A stretch of 64,000 nt of DNA, from assembly GCA_030147525.1 (NCBI GenBank), contig JASBVF010000016.1, positions 62,001 to 126,000 on the forward strand, written 5' to 3'. This DNA comes from Bacteroidota bacterium. Its GTDB lineage: Bacteria > Bacteroidota > Bacteroidia > Chitinophagales > Saprospiraceae. Of this stretch, positions 1-5,750 are shown in pieces. Each line of letters starts with the position of its first letter. The stretch's first letter is position 1. Made by a program: the position numbers and the translations under genes. Under the pieces are notes generated by a model. The model was not told where the DNA came from. It ran no database searches and saw only the letters and a program-made list of their open reading frames with translations.

Positions 1-9
1 CTTATTTAC

Positions 10-804
10 GTGGGTTCCAAAATCGTTACGATCGACTTCGGGGTGCTGGATTCGAAAGAATACACCGTTTTTATTGAAGACGAGCTTTGCCACATCAAAC
101 TGGAGCGCCGGGGAGACGAGATGTATTATTTTTTTGAAATTGATAAAAAGGCAGATACGCCGAGAAACCGGGCCAGGAATGCGATGGAACGAAAGTTTGC
201 GAAGCAACTTTTTATTGCATTTGGATTTTTTGTGGCAATTATCACTGTGTTCGTGATCTGGAACCCGTTTGACAGAGGCACTTCGCCAACCAAAGCCGAG
301 CAGCTGCTGCTGAAGCAAGGCCGGGAAACAGTTGGAAAAGTGTTCATCAAAACCGGGGCCGAACAATCTGAAATCTCTTACCAGTTCGTCGCCAATAACC
401 AGGGATACTCGGCGCCTTCCGACCTTCCGGTAAAAGCTTCGATTTTGTTAAAAAACGGCATGCCACTCGAATCGGGCGATGAATTCGTTGTTCGCTACGT
501 ATCGTCTAAACCGGAAATCAGCAGGATTATGTTCAGCCGCCCGACGGAGCAGCAGGTCGAAGTTTACCTGCAACGGGCTGTTGAAAAACATCTTCAACTC
601 CATCCTGACGAGATACCCTCCATCGTAAAATGCATGGTGAAAGTAGCTTACCAGTTGAACGGCGTTGAAGGGGTCGCTGATTTTTACTTTCAGGATAAAT
701 CTCCAGAGGTTAATCCTGATCACAATGAAATCACCTTTCTTCGGCTGACCCGTGACTTGCCATTTCAAAAAAAAGTGGAGAAGGACTGCTGGGGTAAGCA
801 GTGA
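10..804 (+). CDS. Unknown single-pass membrane protein
   Basis: I do not recognise this protein. The 264-residue frame begins at a GTG at the edge of the window, and no stop lies between base 1 and that codon, so the true start may be upstream. A short polar N-terminal part of about 65 residues, rich in charged and aromatic residues, precedes one hydrophobic helix at about residues 66-86 (FFVAIITVFVIW). About 170 mostly soluble residues follow, probably on the far side of the membrane. No catalytic motif was seen. It ends 66 bp before scpB, and a TAnnTTTG promoter element lies between, so the two are probably transcribed separately. Confidence 0.6.
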   Translation: MGSKIVTIDFGVLDSKEYTVFIEDELCHIKLERRGDEMYYFFEIDKKADTPRNRARNAMERKFAKQLFIAFGFFVAIITVFVIWNPFDRGTSPTKAEQLLLKQGRETVGKVFIKTGAEQSEISYQFVANNQGYSAPSDLPVKASILLKNGMPLESGDEFVVRYVSSKPEISRIMFSRPTEQQVEVYLQRAVEKHLQLHPDEIPSIVKCMVKVAYQLNGVEGVADFYFQDKSPEVNPDHNEITFLRLTRDLPFQKKVEKDCWGKQ

Positions 805-815
805 TTTGAAATTGC

Positions 816-823
816 TACTTTTG
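816..823 (+). promoter_or_regulatory. Bacteroidota -7 promoter element for scpB
   Basis: TACTTTTG is an exact match to the Bacteroidota -7 consensus TAnnTTTG and lies about 48 bp before the scpB start. No convincing -33 TTTG lies at the usual spacing, so this rests on the -7 element alone. Confidence 0.45.
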
Positions 824-830
824 CCAAACG

Positions 831-866
831 ATTCACTCATTCTCACATTCACTCATTCGCTCATTG
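831..866. repeat. Octamer-periodic word repeat upstream of scpB
   Basis: Four octamers follow each other: ATTCACTC, ATTCTCAC, ATTCACTC and ATTCGCTC, then ATTG, ending four bases before the scpB start codon. The tract lies in the presumed 5' untranslated region. It is one of about ten tracts of this style in the window. Confidence 0.6.
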
Positions 867-870
867 TATT

Positions 871-1467
871 TTGGAAAAACTTGCGCAACATATCGAAGGG
901 CTGATTTTTGCAACGGATTCGCCCATTTCACCCGAAGAAATCAGGGAGTGCCTTACGGAAACTTTTGAAACGGAGTTTTCAGAAGCGGACATTGCCTCTT
1001 CCATCGAGCAGATAAAAGCCCGCTTCAGTGCGGATGATTTCGCCATTGAACTGGTGGAAATTGCTGGTGGTTTGCAGTTTATGACAAAGGGCGCCTACCA
1101 TGCTGTAATCGGCACCTGGTTGAAACAGACGACTAAAAAACGGCTTTCGCAGGCAGCCATCGAAACGCTTTCGATCATCGCCTACAAGCAGCCGGTGACA
1201 AAAACAGACCTCGAAGCCATCCGGGGTGTCAGCTGTGATTACTCTTTGCAGAAACTTCTGGAGAAGGAACTTGTTTCCATTGTCGGGCGCAGCGATGGGC
1301 CGGGCCGGCCGCTGCTCTACGGCACGAGTATCAAGTTCATGGATTACTTCGGACTGAAGAGTATGAACGACCTGCCCAAGCCGAAAGATTTCAAAGAACC
1401 GGACAGCGAAATCGGCGAGCGGGCGCCCATCGAGGAAGACGTGGAAACGGCGGATGGAGGAAATTGA
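871..1467 (+). CDS. scpB: Segregation and condensation protein B (ScpB)
   Basis: ScpB is the winged-helix kleisin-associated partner of SMC and ScpA and acts in chromosome compaction and segregation on the nucleoid. The start is TTG; the sequence opens with the typical ScpB beginning (EKLAQHIEGLIFATDSPIS) and has the conserved central part LSQAAIETLSIIAYKQPVTKTDLEAIRGVSCDYSLQ split over residues about 90-125, followed by the second winged helix with GRPLLYGT. At 198 residues it has family length. The acidic C-terminal tail of about 25 residues is variable in the family. scpA is not in the window. A DUF2480 gene follows 31 bp downstream. Confidence 0.93.
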   Translation: MEKLAQHIEGLIFATDSPISPEEIRECLTETFETEFSEADIASSIEQIKARFSADDFAIELVEIAGGLQFMTKGAYHAVIGTWLKQTTKKRLSQAAIETLSIIAYKQPVTKTDLEAIRGVSCDYSLQKLLEKELVSIVGRSDGPGRPLLYGTSIKFMDYFGLKSMNDLPKPKDFKEPDSEIGERAPIEEDVETADGGN

Positions 1468-1498
1468 AATTTAAAACTTGATTGAAATTCAGTAAATT
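1461..1498. repeat. Decayed octamer-style tract between scpB and the DUF2480 gene
   Basis: The gene junction is built of GAAATT-like words about 8 bp apart (GGAAATTG, AAATTTAA, TGAAATTC, AGTAAATT). It resembles the clearer tracts at 11785 and 31911 but is more degenerate, so it may be chance AT-rich sequence. Confidence 0.3.
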
Positions 1499-2017
1499 AT
1501 GCAAAATGTTGAGCAACCATTGGTGAACCGTGTAGCTGCCAGCGGACTCGTTACGCTGAAGCTGGAAGAATATTTCCCGAAGGAAGAGTTGGCACTCTTC
1601 GACCTGAAAAGCTTCCTGTTCATGGAGCTTATTTTAAAAGAAAAAGACTTTCGGGAAGCCCTGAAAGAACACGACTGGACGCAGTACGAAGGTAAAAACC
1701 TGGCTGTTTTCTGCTCGACGGATGCCATCATTCCCGTTTGGGCCTACATGCTGGTGACGGTGTACGCAACACCTCACGCCAAAGAAATTTTCCAGGGTAC
1801 GGCAGATGAATTCTACAAGCATATTTTTCAAAAAGCACTGGACCGGGTGGATCCATCCCAATACGAAGGCCAGCGAATCGTCATCAAAGGTTGCAGCGAT
1901 AAACCTGTGCCGCCATCGGCTTACGTGGAATTGACACGAAAATTGCAGCCATATGCCTTAAGCATTATGTATGGTGAGCCTTGCTCAACCGTACCTATTT
2001 TTAAACGACCGAAGTAG
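1499..2017 (+). CDS. DUF2480 family protein
   Basis: The 172-residue protein matches DUF2480, a Bacteroidota family of unknown function, along its whole length. Characteristic parts are VNRVAASGLVTLKLEEYFP near the N-terminus, FMELILKEKDFREALKEHDW at about residues 40-60, the cysteine-containing block CSTDAIIPVWAYML, the block VIKGCSDKPVPPSAYVELT, and the C-terminal SIMYGEPCSTVPIFK. The conserved cysteines in CSTD, KGCS and EPCST suggest a metal or cofactor site; that is my inference. It sits between scpB and a cell-wall lytic enzyme and was called from recalled family features, not from a search. Confidence 0.85.
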   Translation: MQNVEQPLVNRVAASGLVTLKLEEYFPKEELALFDLKSFLFMELILKEKDFREALKEHDWTQYEGKNLAVFCSTDAIIPVWAYMLVTVYATPHAKEIFQGTADEFYKHIFQKALDRVDPSQYEGQRIVIKGCSDKPVPPSAYVELTRKLQPYALSIMYGEPCSTVPIFKRPK

Positions 2018-2057
2018 CCCGGCTAACCTTTGTCCAGTTGAAAAAAATAACTACACA

Positions 2058-2954
2058 ATGGCCAGTTTCCTGAAATTTTACCTCGCCGCCATCGCCGCCT
2101 TCGTAACGGTTGCGATTTTTACAGCCTCAAAAGAAACGCCGCCAACGATCGGCAACGACCTTTTTTTTAATGTACCCCATGTCGATGCGGACGGTGATTA
2201 CTGGTTTGCAGGGGAGCGGGTACCCGTAGAAAATTTCGATGTGCGGGAACGGCTGGAGCGGGAGCTGATTCTCAACGCTTACCGGCATTCTTCCACGATT
2301 TTGAATCTGAAAAACAGCGCCCGCTTTTTTCCGGTGATTGAAAAAATACTAAAGGAAAACGGCATCCCCGACGATTTCAAATACGTCGCCGTGGCGGAAA
2401 GTGATTTTCGCAATGCGACCTCTCCGGCAGGCGCCAAGGGGATTTGGCAATTTATGGAAGGTACTGCCGAAGACTATGGATTGGAGGTTAGTGGCGATGT
2501 GGATGAGCGGATGCACCTTGAAAAGGCCACCCGTGCAGCCTGCCAGTATCTGAAAAAGTACAAGGAGCGTTTCGGGAGCTGGACACTCACCGCTGCGGCC
2601 TACAACATGGGTGCAAGAGGGTTGAGCAATGAAATGAGCAACCAAAAGTTCGACAATTTCTACGATCTCAACCTCAACGACGAGACCAATCGTTACATCT
2701 TCCGCATCGTTGCCATCAAGGAAATTCTGGAACATCCCGAAAAGTATGGCTTCGACCTCCGCAAAGAACAACTCTACCCGCCGCTCGACAATTTCGCACT
2801 CGTCACCGTCGATACGAGCATTGCCAACCTCGGCGATTTTGCCAAACAATTCGGCATCAGTTACCGCATGCTGAAATTGTACAATCCCTGGCTGCGTGAC
2901 TGGAAGTTAATGAATCCGAAGGGCAAGGTTTACGATATTAAAATTCCGAAGTAG
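2058..2954 (+). CDS. Lytic murein transglycosylase (SLT/GH23, MltD-like)
   Basis: The predicted enzyme cleaves the MurNAc-GlcNAc bond of peptidoglycan, forming 1,6-anhydroMurNAc ends, in the periplasm. The start at ATG 2058 (MASFLKFYLAAIAAFV) gives a clean signal peptide or N-terminal anchor; the frame is open further upstream but that part overlaps the DUF2480 gene. The GH23 signature is complete: catalytic Glu in VAVAESDF, then GAKGIWQFM and the AAYNMG motif about 60 residues later. The length of about 298 residues fits one SLT domain plus an extra C-terminal part of about 90 residues. No LysM repeat is obvious, although the C-terminal part (ANLGDFAKQFGISYRMLKLYNP) resembles a degenerate LysM-like segment. 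Confidence 0.88.
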   Translation: MASFLKFYLAAIAAFVTVAIFTASKETPPTIGNDLFFNVPHVDADGDYWFAGERVPVENFDVRERLERELILNAYRHSSTILNLKNSARFFPVIEKILKENGIPDDFKYVAVAESDFRNATSPAGAKGIWQFMEGTAEDYGLEVSGDVDERMHLEKATRAACQYLKKYKERFGSWTLTAAAYNMGARGLSNEMSNQKFDNFYDLNLNDETNRYIFRIVAIKEILEHPEKYGFDLRKEQLYPPLDNFALVTVDTSIANLGDFAKQFGISYRMLKLYNPWLRDWKLMNPKGKVYDIKIPK

Positions 2955-2966
2955 GGTTTGCTTGTG

Positions 2967-2997
2967 GTTTTGTCAAATTTTAGAAATTTGGCAAAAC
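2967..2997. terminator. 14-bp hairpin between transglycosylase and SDR genes
   Basis: GTTTTGTCAAATTT (2967-2980) pairs with AAATTTGGCAAAAC (2984-2997), with one G-T wobble and a 3-base loop. There is no long T run after it, so it may be a processing or weak termination structure. It ends 7 bp before the SDR start. Confidence 0.45.
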
Positions 2998-3004
2998 TTC
3001 TCAC

Positions 3005-3844
3005 ATGAAAACATTCCATCACAAAGTTGCCGTCATCACCGGCTCCGCCTCCGGCATCGGGCGTGAATTAGGCATCCAACTTGCTGCTGCCGGCGCCGCT
3101 GTCGCTCTGGCCGATGTCCACGAAGAACGCTTGCTTGAAACGGCCGGCATCATTAGCCAAGCCGGCGGTCTGGCTTCCACCCACCTCGTGGATGTTTCAA
3201 ATAAAGAACAGGTTGAAACGCTGGCAGACGACGTGCTGCGGCAGCACGGACAGTTGGACATCGTCGTCAACAATGCCGGGGTGGCGCTCGGCCTGATCTC
3301 CATCGAGGATTTGACTTACGATGAAATGGAGTGGCTGCTCGGCATCAACCTGTGGGGAGTGATTTATGGAACGAAAACTTTTTTACCGCACTTGAAAAAA
3401 CGGCCGGAAGCGGCGCTGGTCAATGTTTCCAGCGTCTTCGGTTTTTCGGGCATTCCCCTGCAAGGGGCTTACGTCGTTTCAAAATTCGGCGTCCGGGGCT
3501 TCACTGAAACGCTGCGGGGCGAGCTTTTGGATCAAAAAAATCTGCAAGTGATGGTGGTGCATCCCGGCGGCATCAAAACAAACATCGCCCGTGATGCCCG
3601 CCATCGAGACCTGGACGAGAACGGAATCAAACATTTCAATTCCCGTTTCGATAAAAACGCCCGCACCACGGCGGAAGAGGCTGCCCGGCAGATCATCGAA
3701 GGCATCCGCCGCCGGAAGCCGAGGGTGCTCATCGGCAGCGATGCCCGGTGGATGGACCGGCTGTCGAGGTTGTTTCCTTCGAAAGCTGTGGAGACATTTG
3801 CAAAAATGACGAAGCGATTTGACCAGGGCGGCGACTTTTTCTAA
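3005..3844 (+). CDS. Classical short-chain dehydrogenase/reductase
   Basis: This is an NAD(P)-dependent oxidoreductase of unknown substrate. The Rossmann motif TGSASGIG is at residues 12-19, NNAG at 89-92, and the catalytic residues are Ser142 or Ser143, Tyr156 and Lys160 (YVVSK). Asp37 in LADVHE, after the second beta strand, favours NAD over NADP. At 279 residues it is slightly longer than the 250-residue norm, with a helical, basic C-terminal extension (FPSKAVETFAKMTKRF) as seen in membrane-associated SDRs. Its stop overlaps that of the convergent ROK gene within the four bases CTAA. The chemistry is secure; the pathway is not known. Confidence 0.85.
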   Translation: MKTFHHKVAVITGSASGIGRELGIQLAAAGAAVALADVHEERLLETAGIISQAGGLASTHLVDVSNKEQVETLADDVLRQHGQLDIVVNNAGVALGLISIEDLTYDEMEWLLGINLWGVIYGTKTFLPHLKKRPEAALVNVSSVFGFSGIPLQGAYVVSKFGVRGFTETLRGELLDQKNLQVMVVHPGGIKTNIARDARHRDLDENGIKHFNSRFDKNARTTAEEAARQIIEGIRRRKPRVLIGSDARWMDRLSRLFPSKAVETFAKMTKRFDQGGDFF

Positions 3845-4755
3845 TCCACCGTCAGCAATGCTGCCCCGAAAACGCCGGCGCTGTCGCCGAGTTTTGGTTT
3901 TAAAAAAAGCGTCTCCACGCGGTGGTTATTGAAAATGTATTTTTTTACCTCCTCAGCGCCTTTCGAGTACAACAAATCGATATTGCCAACTCCGCCACCA
4001 ATTACGATCACGGCCGGGTCGATGATGTTGATGACGTTGGCGACAGCCTTTCCGAAAAAATGTATGAGCCTCTCCATCGTGGCTTTGGCCGCATCGTCGT
4101 TGCCTGCATGGTATCGCTCGACGATGGCGGGAAGCTTTAATTTTTGGCCGGATGTTTTAAAATAAAAATTCTCCAGGGCCGGCCCGGCAATGACTTTTTC
4201 CACGCAGCCGGATTTTCCGCAGTAGCACGGGCCGCCGCTCTCGTCGAGGAAATTGTGTCCCCATTCGCCGCCAATTCCGTGTTTGCCGGTCAGTACTTTT
4301 CCGTTGACGACAATGCCGCTGCCGGTTCCCGTACCCATGATGATGCCCCAGACGACTTCTGCGTTGGGCATGACCTCATGAGCTGCGCCCAATTTGGCTT
4401 CAGCCAGGGCAAAACAGTTGGCGTCGTTGGCCATTTCGAGCGGAATGCCCAGCAGGTTTTCCAGGTCTCTTTTGAAAGGCATGCCGTTCAGGCAAACGGT
4501 GTTGGAGTTTTTCAAAGTCTGGGTTTTCGGGTCCAGCGTACCCGGTGTGCCGATGCCGATTTTTTTGGGCTTGACGCCCACTTCGGCGATCATCGTTTCC
4601 ACTAATTTGTTGATTTGGAGAAGGATGTGCCGGTAGCCTTTTTCCTGCTCGGTGGGCAGGCGCATGCGTTTGAGTACACTCAGGCTTTTAAAGTCTTCGA
4701 GAACGACAGCTTCGATTTTGGTGCCGCCAAGGTCAATTCCCCAGATGGGTCCCAT
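3841..4755 (-). CDS. ROK family sugar kinase
   Basis: The protein is a probable cytoplasmic glucokinase-type or N-acetylhexosamine kinase. It has the N-terminal phosphate loop DLGGTK (residues 8-13), the catalytic Asp in ANDANC (Asp111), the second glycine loop GTGTGSG (141-147), the ROK signature around GGEWGH (162-167) and the zinc-binding CYCGKSGC (177-184). The 304-residue length is typical. ROK repressors carry an N-terminal helix-turn-helix; none is present, so this is an enzyme. Exact sugar specificity cannot be read from the sequence. A plausible promoter lies about 55-80 bp upstream on the same strand. Confidence 0.88.
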   Translation of the reverse strand: MGPIWGIDLGGTKIEAVVLEDFKSLSVLKRMRLPTEQEKGYRHILLQINKLVETMIAEVGVKPKKIGIGTPGTLDPKTQTLKNSNTVCLNGMPFKRDLENLLGIPLEMANDANCFALAEAKLGAAHEVMPNAEVVWGIIMGTGTGSGIVVNGKVLTGKHGIGGEWGHNFLDESGGPCYCGKSGCVEKVIAGPALENFYFKTSGQKLKLPAIVERYHAGNDDAAKATMERLIHFFGKAVANVINIIDPAVIVIGGGVGNIDLLYSKGAEEVKKYIFNNHRVETLFLKPKLGDSAGVFGAALLTVD

Positions 4756-4807
4756 GTTGAACGATTATTTTTTGGTGAGTGTTGAATAGTTGTTTTTCGG
4801 AGGGAGG

Positions 4808-4837
4808 GAAAGGTAAAAAAATCATGGAATGGGCAAA
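4808..4837 (-). promoter_or_regulatory. Probable promoter of the ROK kinase gene
   Basis: On the minus strand TTTG (4837-4834) is followed after 18 bases by TACCTTTC (4815-4808), one mismatch from the Bacteroidota TTTG/TAnnTTTG pair. It lies about 53 bp from the start codon. Confidence 0.4.
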
Positions 4838-4865
4838 AGAAGTATTTTTGGAAAAATGTGGTAGC

Positions 4866-4873
4866 TATGTTTG
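4866..4873 (+). promoter_or_regulatory. -7 promoter element for the VapBC-type operon
   Basis: TATGTTTG matches TAnnTTTG exactly, with a T-rich -33 region at 4845-4850. Predicted transcription would start near 4880, immediately before the hairpin at 4881-4916. Confidence 0.4.
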
Positions 4874-4880
4874 GAAAATG

Positions 4881-4916
4881 AAAAGCTCCGGCGAATCTCA
4901 AAATGCCGGGGCTTTT
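4881..4916 (+). terminator. Terminator-like hairpin in the leader of the toxin-antitoxin operon
   Basis: AAAAGCTCCGGC (4881-4892) pairs with GCCGGGGCTTTT (4905-4916), a 12-bp stem with one wobble and a 12-base loop. No plus-strand gene lies upstream for it to terminate, because the neighbouring ROK gene is divergent. It therefore probably sits at the 5' end of the antitoxin-toxin transcript. No short leader ORF was found with it. Confidence 0.5.
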
Positions 4917-4962
4917 CATTTTAGATATTTTGGTCGAATTTTGCTTGCTAAAATTTATTTAC

Positions 4963-5157
4963 ATGGAAACGAGTATAACTGTTAATGACCAATTGCTTAA
5001 AACTGCTTTACAACTGAGCGGTAAAAAAACAAAGAAAGAAGTGGTTGAGGAAGCTTTGAAACTGCTCATACAAATGATGAATCAGGAAACACTTCGAAGT
5101 TTGAGAGGGAAACTGAAGTGGGAAGGAGACCTTGACCAAATGAGGCTTGACGCATGA
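4963..5157 (+). CDS. VapB-family antitoxin (DUF2191-like)
   Basis: This small protein of 64 residues should bind and neutralise the downstream PIN toxin and repress the operon. It begins METSITVNDQLLKTALQLSG and continues KTKKEVVEEALKLL, the ribbon-helix-helix-type layout of the DUF2191/VapB antitoxins, with a helical toxin-binding C-terminal tail (QETLRSLRGKLKWEGD). The ATG at 4963 was chosen because it starts the conserved beta strand; the frame is open upstream through the leader hairpin. Its stop overlaps the toxin start in ATGA, indicating translational coupling. Confidence 0.85.
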   Translation: METSITVNDQLLKTALQLSGKKTKKEVVEEALKLLIQMMNQETLRSLRGKLKWEGDLDQMRLDA

Positions 5158-5543
5158 AACTGGTTGATTCTTCCGTTTGGATTGACTATTTCAATGGCGT
5201 TGTTTCAAGGGAAACAAACCTGCTCCATCAACTGTTGGCAAGCGAACCGGTTGTTGTAGGAGACATTATTTTATCAGAAGTTTTGAGAGGTTTCAATTTG
5301 GACGCTGATTTCAATAAAGCAAAGTCTGCTTTGTTAGCGCTGCCTGTCCTTGAACTTTGTGGTAAGGATATAGCAGTAAAAAGTGCAGAAAATTACCGGC
5401 TGTTAAGAACAAAGGGGGTAACCATTCGAAAAACTGTTGATATGATAATCGGTACGTTTTGTATTGAAAACGGTCTGCCACTGCTTCATTGCGACAAGGA
5501 TTTTGAACCAATGGAAAAACACCTCGGTTTAAAGGTTTTATAA
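5154..5543 (+). CDS. PIN-domain ribonuclease toxin (VapC family)
   Basis: The 129-residue protein is a PIN-domain endoribonuclease, the toxin of a type II pair; known VapC toxins cut tRNAs or rRNA in the cytoplasm. The acidic metal-binding residues of the fold are visible: Asp5 in VDSSVWIDYF, Glu42 in ILSEVLRGF, Asp96 in TVDMIIG, and Asp114 and Asp116 in HCDKDF. It is complete and of family length, so it is probably active. It overlaps the antitoxin gene by 4 bp. Such pairs are often horizontally acquired, though its base composition does not clearly differ from its neighbours. Confidence 0.9.
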   Translation: MKLVDSSVWIDYFNGVVSRETNLLHQLLASEPVVVGDIILSEVLRGFNLDADFNKAKSALLALPVLELCGKDIAVKSAENYRLLRTKGVTIRKTVDMIIGTFCIENGLPLLHCDKDFEPMEKHLGLKVL

Positions 5544-5566
5544 AAGTTTGAAATAACATACCTTCG
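5537..5566 (+). promoter_or_regulatory. Possible promoter for the ileS leader
   Basis: TACCTTCG (5559-5566) differs from TAnnTTTG by one base and has TTTT at 5537-5540 at 18-bp spacing. It lies 17 bp before the leader peptide start, where a promoter for the attenuator would be expected. Confidence 0.35.
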
Positions 5567-5583
5567 CCTCACAAAGAAAAAAC

Positions 5584-5643
5584 ATGTTACCATCTTCCAT
5601 CTTCATCAGCATTATTATTCGCTCGTTGCCCCGCAACTTGTAA
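5584..5643 (+). CDS. Isoleucine-rich leader peptide of ileS
   Basis: This 19-codon reading frame encodes MLPSSIFISIIIRSLPRNL. Five of its 19 residues are isoleucine (positions 6, 8, 10, 11 and 12), three of them in a row. It ends 28 bp before a strong terminator and about 107 bp before the isoleucyl-tRNA synthetase gene. This is the layout of a ribosome-sensed leader peptide: shortage of charged Ile-tRNA would stall the ribosome on the Ile codons. The peptide is not expected to have a function of its own. The call rests on composition, position and RNA pairing, with no experimental support here. Confidence 0.8.
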   Translation: MLPSSIFISIIIRSLPRNL

Positions 5644-5670
5644 GGTGCTGATGTTTTGAAGGAACGAAAA

Positions 5671-5704
5671 GCCCCGGCAGGTTGCGACTTGCCGGGGCTT
5701 TTTG
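5671..5704 (+). terminator. Intrinsic terminator inside the ileS leader
   Basis: GCCCCGGCA (5671-5679) pairs with TGCCGGGGC (5690-5698), a perfect 9-bp GC-rich stem with a 10-base loop, followed by TTTTTG. It lies between the leader peptide and ileS, so it acts as an attenuator and not as the end of the toxin gene only. Confidence 0.8.
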
Positions 5705-5750
5705 TTTTTCTATTTTTGCAAACTTTTTAAAAAGGATAAACAATTCCACC

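Larger units (their letters stand above)
5584..5704 (+). promoter_or_regulatory. Ribosome-mediated transcription attenuator of ileS
   Basis: The parts of a classical attenuator are present. A leader peptide with five Ile codons ends at 5643. Segment 5625-5637 can fold alone (GTTGC/GCAAC, 3-base loop). CGCAACTTG at 5632-5640 can instead pair with CAGGTTGCG at 5678-5686 over nine base pairs (one G-U), invading the base of the terminator loop and the last two bases of its 5' arm. The terminator itself is at 5671-5704. A ribosome stalled on 5611-5619 leaves 5632-5640 free for antitermination; one that reaches the stop codon covers it and allows termination. ileS would thus be induced by isoleucine starvation. 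Confidence 0.75.

Noticed and set aside
4779-4985. Short frame MLNSCFSEGG... running through the toxin-antitoxin leader hairpin
   Set aside because: Tested as a possible leader peptide because it spans the hairpin, but it has no biased amino acid content and does not stop before the stem.
5682-5750. Upstream start for ileS
   Set aside because: It begins inside the attenuator terminator; the conserved N-terminus begins at ATG 5751.
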